Shown here one piece after another: positions 37,065-46,210 of a stretch of DNA of 50,274 bases (position 1 is the stretch's first letter; each line of letters opens with the position of its first letter). Source of the stretch: Betaproteobacteria bacterium (GTDB taxonomy: Bacteria > Pseudomonadota > Gammaproteobacteria > Burkholderiales > SG8-41); the NCBI GenBank assembly GCA_028292435.1, contig JAQGMI010000137.1, forward strand, positions 1 through 50,274, in the 5' to 3' direction. Under the pieces are notes generated by a model. That model was not told the DNA's origin, did no database searches, and saw only the letters and a program-made list of their open reading frames with translations. The position numbers were made by a program, and so were the translations under genes.

Positions 37065-38045
37065 TTATTTTTTCGCTTCGAGCACTTCGGGATTGATCAC
37101 GTTGATCGGCTTGCCAGCCGCATACGCAAGTATCTGATCAAAGATATCGGTGAACTGGATTTCAAATTCATCGCGGCCGACGTATCCGATGTGCGGCGTG
37201 CACACGACGTTGTCCATGTTTAACAAGGGATGCGTCGTGTCGATCAGCGGCTCTTCTTCGTAGACATCGACCGCCGCCATGCCCGGGCGCCCCGCTTTCA
37301 GCGCAGCAACCAGCGCGCCCGGCGCAATCAGTCCGGCGCGGCTCGTATTCACGATCAATGCACTCGGTTTCATCCGCGCGAGATCCGCGGCCGTCACGAT
37401 GCCGCGGGTCGCATCGACCAGTCGCATATGCAGCGAAATCACATCGGCTTCCTCGAAGAACTGCTCCTTGCTGCCGGCGGCGCTATAGCCATCCGCCCGT
37501 GCGGTCGCCAGCGACGATTCGCGTGCCCATACCAGCACCTTCATACCGAACGCTTTGCCGAAACCGGCAACGACGCTGCCGATGCGGCCATAACCGTAGA
37601 TGCCCAACGTTTTGCCGCGGATGCCGTAGCCGACGTCAACCTGCCACTTGCCCGCTCTCAACGCCGCCATCTGTTTCGGAATCTGCCGCAACGAGGCGAG
37701 CACGAGGCCCCATGTCAACTCGGCCGTGCCGTACGACGGCCGCCCCGGATGCTGACTCGACGACAGAATGATGCCCTGCTGAGTCAGCGCATCGAGGTCG
37801 ATATGCGGATAAACGCTGCGCTGGCTGACGACTTTCAATTTCTTCAGTTGCTTGATCAGCGGCGCGCGGATCGGCGTGCGCTCGCGAATCAGCACCAGCG
37901 CTTCGGTATCCTTCAACCGCTCGGCGAGCTTGTCGACATCCTTGGTGTGATCGTTCCAGATCGTGACGTTGTGGCCGGCGAGTTTGGCAAAGCACGGCAG
38001 CGTGCGAATCGTGTCGTGGTAGTCGTCGAGAATCGTAATGTTCAT
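37065..38045 (-). CDS. D-2-hydroxyacid dehydrogenase family protein
   Basis: NAD-dependent dehydrogenase of 326 residues, related to phosphoglycerate dehydrogenase. [13 protein letters not shown] (near residue 151) binds NAD. The catalytic residues are Arg in [11 protein letters not shown] (Ala instead of the common Gly after Arg), Glu in YEEEPL and His in TPHIGY. It lies 27 bases downstream of the lyase gene and 24 bases upstream of receptor 3, so the three are probably translated from one mRNA. It is not closely similar to the dehydrogenase at 25992. Substrate unknown; a malate- or tartrate-like acid would fit. Confidence 0.92.
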   Translation of the reverse strand: MNITILDDYHDTIRTLPCFAKLAGHNVTIWNDHTKDVDKLAERLKDTEALVLIRERTPIRAPLIKQLKKLKVVSQRSVYPHIDLDALTQQGIILSSSQHPGRPSYGTAELTWGLVLASLRQIPKQMAALRAGKWQVDVGYGIRGKTLGIYGYGRIGSVVAGFGKAFGMKVLVWARESSLATARADGYSAAGSKEQFFEEADVISLHMRLVDATRGIVTAADLARMKPSALIVNTSRAGLIAPGALVAALKAGRPGMAAVDVYEEEPLIDTTHPLLNMDNVVCTPHIGYVGRDEFEIQFTDIFDQILAYAAGKPINVINPEVLEAKK

Positions 38046-38072
38046 TTCAAGTTGCTCTTCTCAGGTCGCTTT

Positions 38073-39437
38073 TCAATTCAGCCAGCCGTTCGCCTTCGCC
38101 TGCGCGAGCACTTCGTCGACAATTTCCGGCGCGCGGCCGACGTAGGTCGTCGGATCGAGCGCCTCGCGCAGTTCCTTTTCGCTGATTGCGTCGCGTACGC
38201 GTTTGTCCGCGAGCAGCGCCTTGTCGAAGCTGATGCCGTGCTCGAGCCCGTGCATCGAGATTTCGTAAACGAGTTCGTGCGCCGTCTGCTTGCCGACCTT
38301 GCCGGACAGTACGAACATCACGCGCTCGGACAACAGGAAGCCCCCGAGCAGGTCGAGATTGCTGCGCATTTTGTCGACGTTGACGACCAGACCCGTCAAC
38401 ACGTATTTCATGGTCGACAACATGCCGCCCGCCATCAGGCACGACTCGGGCAGCGCGCGCCATTCAGAGCGCCATGCCGCGCCGTCGCGTTCATGGTCGA
38501 TGACCATCGATTCAAGCATCAATGCGACGTTGTACTTGATGGCGCGCGACACGCCCATCACTGCTTCGCAGGTACTTGGATTGCGCTTATGCGGCATCGT
38601 CGAGGAGCCGACCTTGCCTTCGCTGAACGGCTCGAGCAGCTCGTCGATCTCGTTGTGCTCGAGCATGTAGATCTGGTTCGCGATCTTGCCGAGCGTCGCG
38701 CCGATCAGGCCAAGCACGCATACGTATTCGCCGAAGCGATCGCGCGCAGGCTGCCAGTTGATGTCGGCAACGCCGAGCCCGAGCCGCTTCATGAGGCCTT
38801 GCTCGAGCGCCTTGGCTTTTGGTCCGTAAGAAGCCTGCGTGCCGACTGCGCCGACCATGCCGCCGACAAACATGCGAGGCTCGAGCTGGCGCAAGCGCTC
38901 GTAATGACGTCCCATCTCCGAAAGCCAGATTGCAGCTTTATGTCCGAACGTTATCGGCAGCGCCTGCACGCCATGCGTGCGGCCGACCATCGGTGTGTCG
39001 CGATATTTTTCGGCGAGACGATACAGTTCGCGGCCGATCGCCTTGATCTCGCGCAGATACAGCGCGTGCGCGTCCTTGATCTGCAGCACAGTGCCGGTAT
39101 CAAGCACGTCCTGCGTCGTCGGCCCGTAGTGGATGAACTCGCCATTTTCCGGCTTGCACAAATCCTGCACAGCTTTCAACGCGGGAACGAGCGGGTGCTT
39201 GATGCGGCGGATCTCTGCAGCGATTTTTTCGACATCGACGTTCGCGATGTTCGATTTAGCGGCGATCTCTGTCGCCGCCGCGCGCGGAATGATGCCGAGT
39301 TCAGCCTGCTCTAACGCGAGCGCCGCCTCAAAGTCATACCATTTCTGGATCCGGCTGGTGTCGTTAAAAATCTGCCTGAATTCATCTGTCGACCACAGAT
39401 GCTTGATCAATGCGTCATCGAATACGCCAGAGGCCAT
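38073..39437 (-). CDS. Adenylosuccinate lyase / fumarase-superfamily lyase
   Basis: A 454-residue member of the fumarase/aspartase superfamily. The signature loop SSTMPHKRNP is intact, as are YGPTTQDVLDTG and GRTHGVQALPITFGH, which supply the catalytic Ser and His regions. The family includes adenylosuccinate lyase, argininosuccinate lyase and carboxymuconate cycloisomerase (PcaB). Being next to a hydroxyacid dehydrogenase and Bug receptors, rather than purine genes, points to a catabolic lyase, for example one eliminating fumarate or cyclising a muconate. Sequence alone does not separate these options. Confidence 0.9.
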   Translation of the reverse strand: MASGVFDDALIKHLWSTDEFRQIFNDTSRIQKWYDFEAALALEQAELGIIPRAAATEIAAKSNIANVDVEKIAAEIRRIKHPLVPALKAVQDLCKPENGEFIHYGPTTQDVLDTGTVLQIKDAHALYLREIKAIGRELYRLAEKYRDTPMVGRTHGVQALPITFGHKAAIWLSEMGRHYERLRQLEPRMFVGGMVGAVGTQASYGPKAKALEQGLMKRLGLGVADINWQPARDRFGEYVCVLGLIGATLGKIANQIYMLEHNEIDELLEPFSEGKVGSSTMPHKRNPSTCEAVMGVSRAIKYNVALMLESMVIDHERDGAAWRSEWRALPESCLMAGGMLSTMKYVLTGLVVNVDKMRSNLDLLGGFLLSERVMFVLSGKVGKQTAHELVYEISMHGLEHGISFDKALLADKRVRDAISEKELREALDPTTYVGRAPEIVDEVLAQAKANGWLN

Positions 39438-39526
39438 GTTCTTTCACTCCCGGTAAGTTGTTGCGATCGCGCGGACGCAGCTTGCTGCGTTAGAGATGTT
39501 CCGACTGAAGTCGAGGCGCTACGCGT

Positions 39527-40486
39527 TCAATCCGGCCGCGCACCCGATTCTTTGACGACTTTTCCCCATTTTAGCATTTCCTTTTTGAGGAAAACCGCGA
39601 ACGCCTCGGGCGTGCTGCCTATCGGCTCCGCGCCGTCCGCGGTGATGCGCTCGCGCACATCGGGCAACTTGATGATGGCCGCGATGTCGTCGGCCAGCTG
39701 CCGAATGATTTCCTTTGGAACGCCGGCGGGCGCCGCCATCGCCTGAAATGCGTCGGCTTCGTAACCTGGCACCGTTTCGGCGATCGCGGGCACGTCCGGC
39801 ATCGCGGAGAGCCGCTTGGCGCTGGTGACCGCGAGTGCGCGCAACCTGCCGGATTTGACATGAGGGCCCGCTGAAATCGTCGTGGTTACCAGCATCGTTA
39901 CGCGGCCCGCGATCACATCGGTAACCGCCGGCGGGACGCCCTTATAAGGAATATGCGTCATATCGATGCCCGCCATGCTTTTGAACAACTCGGCAGCGAG
40001 GTGCGGCGAAGTGCCCGCGCCCGCCGATGCGTAATTCAACTGACCGGGTTTCGCTTTGGCCAGGACGATCAACTCGCGCACCGAATGCGCGGGAATCGAT
40101 GGATTGACCACCAGTATGTTCGGCACGCTCACTATCTGCGAGATCGGCGCGAAGTCGCGCAGCGGATCGTACGGGAGCTTGCCGTACAGGCTTGGATTAA
40201 TCGCAAACGACGTCGTCATCATGAGCAGCGTATAGCCGTCAGGATTCGACTTCGACGCGATGTCGCTGCCCACGATGGTTGCCGCGCCGGGACGATTGTC
40301 GATCACAACCGATTGACCGCGTTTCTCGGTCAGTTTCTGGCCGATCGTACGCGCCGTTATTTCGAGCCCACCGCCCGCTGCGAACGGCACGATGAGCCGG
40401 ATGGGACGCTGCGGATATTCCGCGGCATGCGCGAGCACACCGGAGGCAAGAACGATCGCGGCCATTGCCGCACGCTGGATTACCAT
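39527..40486 (-). CDS. Bug/TctC-family periplasmic receptor 4
   Basis: A 319-residue receptor. The mature protein begins after LAHAAEYP and carries RPIRLIVPFAAGGGLE, DNRPGAATIVGSD, PDGYT and HIPYKGVPPAVTDVIAG. The ATG at 40486 is chosen because it gives a good signal peptide; it overlaps the end of the glutamyltransferase-like gene by 7 bases. A longer frame adds 37 Arg-rich residues. It is followed after 89 bases by the lyase gene. Coupling to the GGT-like enzyme suggests a shared ligand, such as a gamma-glutamyl compound or other amide. Confidence 0.92.
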   Translation of the reverse strand: MVIQRAAMAAIVLASGVLAHAAEYPQRPIRLIVPFAAGGGLEITARTIGQKLTEKRGQSVVIDNRPGAATIVGSDIASKSNPDGYTLLMMTTSFAINPSLYGKLPYDPLRDFAPISQIVSVPNILVVNPSIPAHSVRELIVLAKAKPGQLNYASAGAGTSPHLAAELFKSMAGIDMTHIPYKGVPPAVTDVIAGRVTMLVTTTISAGPHVKSGRLRALAVTSAKRLSAMPDVPAIAETVPGYEADAFQAMAAPAGVPKEIIRQLADDIAAIIKLPDVRERITADGAEPIGSTPEAFAVFLKKEMLKWGKVVKESGARPD

Positions 40487-42246
40487 GCTGCGGCGTACGC
40501 TTCGCGCCGCGGGTCCGCGCCGGCGTGACGCTGGCCCGTCACCGGATGCTGCATGATCGCGCACACGCCGCCATTCTGGCCGGGAAACTGCGGCCATACA
40601 TCGATGTCATGGCCCAGTGACCGTAACGCGTCGACGGTTGCTTGCGGCAAAGTGTTCTCCACGTTGAGCCGGCCCGGCAGGTAACCGTGCGGCGCAAACG
40701 AGTTCGGAAAACTCGAACTCGAAATCCGCGACACTTCGATCGCCTGCTGCACCGGCATGTTGAATTCGGCAATGTTCAAAAATACCTGCAGCATCGCCTG
40801 CGATTGCACATCCCCGCCCGGCGTGCCGAATGCCATGAACAACTTGCCGTCGCGAAACGCCAGCGACGGATTCGGCGTCAGACGCGGCCGCTTGCTCGGC
40901 GCGACGACGCTCGGATGTCCCGGCGTCAAACGCGACTGGCATCCGCGTCCCGATACCGCGAAACCCAAACCGGGAATCACCGGCGTGTCGTACTGCGGAT
41001 CGGAAAGCGTCGCCGAATAACCGTTGCCTTCGCGATCGATCACGCAGCCGTAAATCGTGCCCGGCTGCAGAGCGCGCTCTACACCACGTTCTTCACCTTT
41101 GGCGCGCTCGTGCAGCAGATACGGCGCCGGCGCACCGTCGGGGTAACCCGGGTCTGGCAGCGTCGGAAACGCGCGTTGCATGTTGACGCGTTCGCGTTGC
41201 CTGGCGGCATACGCATCCGCCAGCATGCCCGCACGCGGCACGTTGACGAACTTCGGATCGCCCGAATACGCCTCGCGGTCGGCGAACGCGAGATTGAGCG
41301 CCTGATCGATCACGTGCAGATATGCAATCGAATTGTGGCCGAGCGCCTTCAAGTCGTAGCCTTCAAGGATTTTCAGCGCCTCGAGCAGCACCACGCCCTG
41401 ACACCACACGTCGCAGCTATGCACTTCGAAGCCGCGATAGTTGACGCGAATGCTCTCCTCGACCGGCACTTCGAATCCGGCGAGATCGTCCTTCGTCACG
41501 AAACCGTTGTTGCGCTTGTGATAATCCGCAATGGTGTCTGCGATCGCGCCGCGATAAAAATAATCATGCACCGCCCGCAACTTAGATGCGCGATCGCCGC
41601 GCGCCGCGCGTTCCGCTTCTATCATGCGAAAAATCGTGCGCCCGAGATCTTCCTGCTTCAACACATCGCCAACTTGCGGCGGCTTGCCGCCCGGCAAATA
41701 CACGCGCGCATTATCGGGCCAGCGCGCGAACTGTTCGGCCACGAATTCGATATTGCTCGCGAGCAGCGGATAGACGGCAAAGCCGTCGCGCGCAATTTCC
41801 ATGGCCGCGGTCGCCGCCTGCTCGAATGAAATCGTGCCGTAACGGCGCAGCGCTTCGATATGCGTCGCGGGTGCGGCCGGCATCACCGTGCGCAGCAGAC
41901 CTTCGGGCACATGCTCTCCGTTGCCTTCTTTAATCAGACGATTGATGTCCGTCGCCGCCGGCCAGTAGCCGAGACCTGCAAGGCTGATGACGCGGTTTTC
42001 TTTTTTCAGATAGATGAGCGTCGGCGCGACGCCGGCAAAACTCACCATGTCGGGCTGCAGCATCGGCAGCGCCATTGCGGCAGTGACGCCCGCATCGATT
42101 GCATTGCCGCCGCCGTCGAGGATGCGCATCGCGGCCGCGGTCGCGAGGTAGTGCCCGGTCGCCACGGCGTAATGATTGCCGGCGACGGTCGGCCGGAAGC
42201 TCGGCGCCTGCACTGCCATTTTGACTTTGCGCTTGGGTGTACTCAT
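40480..42246 (-). CDS. Gamma-glutamyltransferase-like Ntn hydrolase
   Basis: A 588-residue self-processing amidohydrolase of the GGT family. The processing and catalytic Thr is Thr397 in PGTIYGCVID, followed by the GNGYSATLSD segment, and TPGGDVQ near the C terminus matches the family GG loop. Differences from classical GGT: the oxyanion-hole Ser-Ser pair is replaced (PRLTPNP at the position of PLSSMSP), and there is no signal peptide, so it is probably cytoplasmic. This fits YwrD-like or acylase-type members. It overlaps the LVIVD gene by four bases and receptor 4 by seven. It likely hydrolyses an amide taken up by the neighbouring receptor system. Confidence 0.9.
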   Translation of the reverse strand: MSTPKRKVKMAVQAPSFRPTVAGNHYAVATGHYLATAAAMRILDGGGNAIDAGVTAAMALPMLQPDMVSFAGVAPTLIYLKKENRVISLAGLGYWPAATDINRLIKEGNGEHVPEGLLRTVMPAAPATHIEALRRYGTISFEQAATAAMEIARDGFAVYPLLASNIEFVAEQFARWPDNARVYLPGGKPPQVGDVLKQEDLGRTIFRMIEAERAARGDRASKLRAVHDYFYRGAIADTIADYHKRNNGFVTKDDLAGFEVPVEESIRVNYRGFEVHSCDVWCQGVVLLEALKILEGYDLKALGHNSIAYLHVIDQALNLAFADREAYSGDPKFVNVPRAGMLADAYAARQRERVNMQRAFPTLPDPGYPDGAPAPYLLHERAKGEERGVERALQPGTIYGCVIDREGNGYSATLSDPQYDTPVIPGLGFAVSGRGCQSRLTPGHPSVVAPSKRPRLTPNPSLAFRDGKLFMAFGTPGGDVQSQAMLQVFLNIAEFNMPVQQAIEVSRISSSSFPNSFAPHGYLPGRLNVENTLPQATVDALRSLGHDIDVWPQFPGQNGGVCAIMQHPVTGQRHAGADPRREAYAAAW

Positions 42247-43511
42247 ATGCGTTCCAGGATGGAAAGACCGCGCACGCGGTCGAGCAGATAAATCAGTCCG
42301 CGATCGTCGACCGTGACGTCATTGCTTTGCACGCGTTCGGACCCGGGCGGCACATCGGGCATGTAATAGGCGGCCTCCTTCAACGCGTGCGGGTTTGCAA
42401 TGTCGATGACGCGCAGGCCGTAAGCAAACCACGCGACCGGGATTTCCGTGCCGGTGACGATTTCGCACGGCTGATGACACCCCGTCATGCGCGGCTGCGG
42501 CGTGTCGGGCATGTCCTCAATCTGGAAAGTCGAAATCGGCTGCGGATGTTTTTCATCCGTGACATCCACCATCCACAAAAACGATGCCGGATAGGGCGGC
42601 ATTTCGGGTTGACGGAATACGTCCTCGTCGGAGACCAGCATGAAATCGCGCTGCTTGATTTTGAACGGGATGCGCAGCGCCGTGTGAGTGGGCCACGGAA
42701 ATGGCGGGCTCCAGTCGAGACCGGAAACGAATTTCGGTTTCGTCATGTCGTCGATGTCCAGAATCACCAGCCCGCCCTGCCAATAGCTCGTGTAGAGGCG
42801 GTTGCCGTAGCGCAGGGGATGATGGCACTTATGCGCGTCATTTTTCCACGTCGGCGTCTCGCCGCCGGCCACCCATTGTCCCGGCATCCACCAGCGGCCG
42901 ACTTCTTCGGGCTTTGCCGGATTCTTGAGATCGAGAATCATCACGATGTTGCCGATGTAACCATCGACCGTCGGTGAGATGTACGCATAGCGGCCATCGA
43001 AGTCGAAGCGATGTACGCCGCGCGCGTAACTCGCGCCGGGACCCAGGCTCGCCTTCCATTCGGTGATCAGTTTCGGTTGGCCTGGCTTTGAGATGTCGTA
43101 GATTCCCAAGCCGCCGTTGTAGCCCTCCGGCGGCACTTCGCCCTGCAGCGAATGCGCGGCGAGTGCCTCGCGATTCACGAGCATCAAGTCGCCGTGCACG
43201 CGCACCTTGTGTGAATGCGTGCCCTGCGGCATGGTCAACTCGGCGAGCAGCTTCGGCTTTTTCGGATCTTTCACGTCGATGATCTGCGTGCCGAGCGGAT
43301 TGCGCATGTTGCCGACGTACGCAACCTTGTTCTGCACCACCACCTGACCGCCGCCGGCGCAGTCATGCCAATGCACCGAATTGAGGCCCGCGTGGCCGTG
43401 GTTCTGCACGTCGACGTAACCGACCTTGCGGATGCCCTTCGCGCGCGGTTTTTCCTTTGCCCGCGAGCCGCTTTTGGTTGTCGCTTTCGTTTTCTGCTTT
43501 GCCTTTGCCAT
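42243..43511 (-). CDS. LVIVD-repeat (beta-propeller-like) protein
   Basis: A 422-residue protein with several repeats of the LVIVD type: GTQIIDVKDPKKP, GLGIYDISKPGQP, VMILDLKNPAKP, GLVILDIDDMTKP and LRVIDIANP. These occur about every 45-60 residues and imply a beta-propeller. The first 28 residues are Lys/Arg-rich and no signal peptide is seen, so it is probably cytoplasmic. Clusters of His (SVHWHD, GTHSHK, KCHHP) suggest a bound metal. It sits directly between receptor 5 (15-base gap) and the GGT-like gene (4-base overlap), so it belongs to the same operon. Its role is unknown; the His clusters could be enzymatic. Confidence 0.85.
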   Translation of the reverse strand: MAKAKQKTKATTKSGSRAKEKPRAKGIRKVGYVDVQNHGHAGLNSVHWHDCAGGGQVVVQNKVAYVGNMRNPLGTQIIDVKDPKKPKLLAELTMPQGTHSHKVRVHGDLMLVNREALAAHSLQGEVPPEGYNGGLGIYDISKPGQPKLITEWKASLGPGASYARGVHRFDFDGRYAYISPTVDGYIGNIVMILDLKNPAKPEEVGRWWMPGQWVAGGETPTWKNDAHKCHHPLRYGNRLYTSYWQGGLVILDIDDMTKPKFVSGLDWSPPFPWPTHTALRIPFKIKQRDFMLVSDEDVFRQPEMPPYPASFLWMVDVTDEKHPQPISTFQIEDMPDTPQPRMTGCHQPCEIVTGTEIPVAWFAYGLRVIDIANPHALKEAAYYMPDVPPGSERVQSNDVTVDDRGLIYLLDRVRGLSILERI

Positions 43512-43526
43512 GCCGCCTGCTCCTGT

Positions 43527-44519
43527 TTAATCCGACCGTATCCTGGCCTGCTTGATCACGCCCGCCCACTTGGCGTGCTCGCTCTTGATGAACGCCGCAA
43601 ATTCCTGCGGCGAATTCGGGACGGGATCAGCGCCGAGCGCGAGCAGCCGATCGTGCATCTCGGGCAATTTTAGTATGCGCACGATCTCGCGATTAAGCCG
43701 CGCGACGATTTCCGGCGGCACGCGCGCCGGCGCGATCCAGCCGAACCACCCCACGCATTCGAAACCCGGAAAGCCGGATTCGGCCACCGTCGGCAACTCC
43801 GGGACGACGGCCGAACGCTTCGCGCTCGTAATCGCGAGCGCGCGGATCCTGCCCGCTTTTACTTGCGGCATGGCGACCAGCGCGATGCTGAACAGCGCCT
43901 GGACCTGGCCGCCGAGCAATTCAGTCAACGCCGGCCCGCCGCCTTTATAGGGAACATGCACGACGTCGATGCCCGACAAAATTTTAAATTGCTCAAGCGC
44001 GAGATGGCCCGAAGTGCCATTTCCCGCCGAGGCGAACACGAGCTGGCCGGAACGCGATTTGGCAAGCGCGATCAGTTCCTTGACCGACGCAGCGTTCACC
44101 GCCGGATGCACGACAAGAATATTCGGTACTGATATGCCTTGAGTGATCGCGGCAAAATCCTTGACCGGATCGAACTTCACGTCGCGATAAAGACTCGGAT
44201 TGATTGCGACGCCGGCCGCCACGGCGGTAATGGTATAGCCGTCGGGAACGGCGCGCGCGGTCATCTCATAGGCGAGGTTGCCGTTAGCACCGGGCCGATT
44301 GTCGATCACGATGGTCTGGCCGAGCGCTTCTGACAGCTTCGGAGAGATGAGACGGGACAAGGTATCGGCCGGACCGGCCGGTGGTACCGCAACGATCATG
44401 CGAATCGGTTTTTCCGGCCATGCAGCGAAAAGCGCGTTTGGCGCGCACAGCATCGCAGCCGTTGCGAGGATGACTCGTGCGCGCGGGTGCTGAATGTTTT
44501 TTTGTCTGGATCCCGGCAT
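43527..44519 (-). CDS. Bug/TctC-family periplasmic receptor 5
   Basis: A 330-residue receptor with a signal peptide ending near NALFA and motifs KPIRMIVAVPPAGPAD, DNRPGANGNLAYE, PDGYT and HVPYKGGGPALTELLGG. ATG at 44519 is preferred; a GTG three codons upstream is possible, and neither has a clear ribosome site. It is the first gene of the minus-strand Bug-LVIVD-GGT-Bug operon and diverges from the CoA-transferase genes across about 95 bases. Ligand unknown. Confidence 0.92.
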   Translation of the reverse strand: MPGSRQKNIQHPRARVILATAAMLCAPNALFAAWPEKPIRMIVAVPPAGPADTLSRLISPKLSEALGQTIVIDNRPGANGNLAYEMTARAVPDGYTITAVAAGVAINPSLYRDVKFDPVKDFAAITQGISVPNILVVHPAVNAASVKELIALAKSRSGQLVFASAGNGTSGHLALEQFKILSGIDVVHVPYKGGGPALTELLGGQVQALFSIALVAMPQVKAGRIRALAITSAKRSAVVPELPTVAESGFPGFECVGWFGWIAPARVPPEIVARLNREIVRILKLPEMHDRLLALGADPVPNSPQEFAAFIKSEHAKWAGVIKQARIRSD

Positions 44520-44560
44520 CGAACGCACATTATCGCATCAGGCGGAGAATCGCGCGCCGG

Positions 44561-44569
44561 TGCTATGAT
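44561..44569 (+). promoter_or_regulatory. Candidate extended -10 promoter for the CoA-transferase genes
   Basis: TGCTATGAT: TG, one base, then TATGAT at 44564-44569, the pattern of an extended -10 element that can work without a -35. No -35 hexamer is evident at 17 bases upstream. Transcription would begin near 44576. Confidence 0.45.
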
Positions 44570-44573
44570 GAAC

Positions 44574-44605
44574 TCAACCGAGGAGTACGCAGTTCAACCG
44601 AGGAG
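44574..44605 (+). repeat. Direct repeat of a Shine-Dalgarno segment
   Basis: The 12-base TCAACCGAGGAG occurs at 44574-44585 and again at 44594-44605, a 20-base period. The second copy is placed correctly (GAGGAG, 8 bases before the ATG at 44614). The first copy is an apparent duplication of the ribosome binding site. Confidence 0.75.
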
Positions 44606-44613
44606 AACCGAGC

Positions 44614-45456
44614 ATGATCGCGTCCGCTCCGAACAAGGTCGTCACGCTCACCGAACTGGCCGCGCGTATCGACGATGGCACATCGATCGCGGTCGGCGGC
44701 AGTTTTCTGCATCGCGGTCCGTTTGCCTTCATGCGCGAACTCGTGCGGCAACACAAGCGCAATCTCGAGATCATCAAGCCATCGCCCGGTTATGACGTCG
44801 ATCTTTTGTGCCGCTCGGGCGCCGTCGCCAAAGTGCGCGCCGGCATCGTCGCGATGGAAGGCAACTTCGGGCTCGCGCGCTGGTTCCGGCAAGCGATCGA
44901 GCGCAAAGAAGCGAGGTTTGAAGAACACGCTTGAATGACCCTCGTCTCGGGGCTGCGTGCAGCCTCTTACGGGATCCCGTTTCAACCGGTCGCCGGCGTG
45001 TTCGGCAGCGATCTCGCCGAGATTAACGGCTGGCAAACCGTCAAAGATCCTTACAGCGGCAAAGAAGTCTATGTCATTCCCGCGATTCGCCCGGACGTTG
45101 CGGTGATTCACGTCAATGAAGTCGACGAACTCGGCAATGCGCGCGTGTACGGCACGCCGTTCTGGGACCACCCGACGACACGCGCGGCAAAGCGCGTGCT
45201 GATCACCGCCGAACGCCTCGTGCCGACCGACGTGCTGCGTCTGCAACCCGAACTCACACTGGTGCCGGGCTTTATGGTCGAAGCGGTTGCAATCGTGCCG
45301 AACGGCGGCTGGCCCGGCTCGATGCATCCGCTGTATGAAATCGATTACCCGGCGGTCGAACGTTATATGCAGGACGCCTCCGGTGTGCTTGAAGCGCACC
45401 TGGCGGAGGCGCCGGAAGCGGCACAGCAAAACGTTACGGCCGATCAACGCAGATGA
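44614..45456 (+). pseudogene. CoA-transferase subunit A, interrupted by an in-frame TGA
   Basis: Together the frame encodes a family-I CoA-transferase alpha subunit (GctA/IpdA-like) of about 280 residues. It is interrupted by a TGA at 44932-44934. Upstream, residues 1-106 carry the family N-terminal region (DGTSIAVGGSFLHRGPF, then KPSPGYDVDLLC). Downstream, in the same frame and beginning at an ATG directly after the stop, lies the rest (TLVSGLRAASYGIPFQPVAG to the end). I recall a Cys at this position in relatives (EEHAC), so a single-base Cys-to-stop change is the simplest explanation. Alternatives are a sequencing error, or two polypeptides made by stop-restart at TGAATG. It overlaps the intact beta subunit by four bases. 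Confidence 0.85.
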
Positions 45457-46202
45457 ACGCCGACAAGTCGCAACCACACTGGTCGCCCTTCTCTTATATC
45501 GTCATTAATCTCGCGCGGCAGATTCGCGCGAATGAGGTGACGTTCAGCGGCGTCAATTCGACACTGCCGATGCTCGCCTGCCTGCTCGCCAAGCGCGCAT
45601 ATGATTTTCATTTCACGTACATCAACGTCGCCGGCGGTGTCGAGCCGCAGCCCACGAAAATTCCGCACTCGAGCAGCGATCCGGCCATCGTCGCGGGTTC
45701 GGCGGCGATTTTCGCGAATCAGGATTTTTACGACCTGTGCGCGCGCGGCGGTATGGACCTCGCTTACCTCGGTTGCGCACAAATCGACGCCGAAGGCCGC
45801 ACCAACGTTTCCGTCATCGGCTCATGGCACGAACCGAAAGTGCGACTGCCCGGCGGCGGCGGCGCGGCGGTCATGCTGCCGACGGCGAAGCGCATCGTGA
45901 CCTGGCGCACCGAGCACAGCCCGCGCTCGCTCGTCGAAAAACTCGATTTTGTGACGGCCGCCGGCAACCTCGCCGCGCTCATCACGCCGATCGCCGTGTT
46001 CCAGCGGCGCAATGGCCGTCTCGCGCTTGAATCGTGGCATCCCGCTTCGAGTGTCGATGAAGTCGTTCAACGCACGGGGTTTAAATTCGATGCGGCAGGC
46101 GCGACGCGAACAGCGCCGGCAACTTTTGACGAACTCGCGGCGCTCGAGGCAATCGATGCCGATCGCGCCTTCGAACAAGAAGCCGCGATCAAAGCCGGCT
46201 AG
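45453..46202 (+). CDS. CoA-transferase subunit B
   Basis: A 249-residue beta subunit of a GctB/IpdB-like CoA-transferase, which moves CoA between carboxylic acids or, in the IpdAB branch, hydrolyses a ring-derived CoA ester. The segment MDLAYLGCAQIDAEGRTNVS and the PGGGGAAVMLPTAKRIV loop match the family. Its ATG overlaps the end of the alpha frame (ATGA), so it is translationally coupled to the interrupted partner. If alpha is truly broken, beta would have no partner here. It is convergent with the TPR gene (8-base gap). Substrate unknown. Confidence 0.9.
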   Translation: MNADKSQPHWSPFSYIVINLARQIRANEVTFSGVNSTLPMLACLLAKRAYDFHFTYINVAGGVEPQPTKIPHSSSDPAIVAGSAAIFANQDFYDLCARGGMDLAYLGCAQIDAEGRTNVSVIGSWHEPKVRLPGGGGAAVMLPTAKRIVTWRTEHSPRSLVEKLDFVTAAGNLAALITPIAVFQRRNGRLALESWHPASSVDEVVQRTGFKFDAAGATRTAPATFDELAALEAIDADRAFEQEAAIKAG

Positions 46203-46210
46203 CGACCGCT

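Noticed and set aside
44932..44964. Selenocysteine at the TGA, with a hairpin GGCTG-CGTG-CAGCC 16 bases downstream
   Set aside because: The hairpin is short and lacks the usual SECIS apical loop, no CoA-transferase is known to me to use selenocysteine, and such stems are common in GC-rich DNA.
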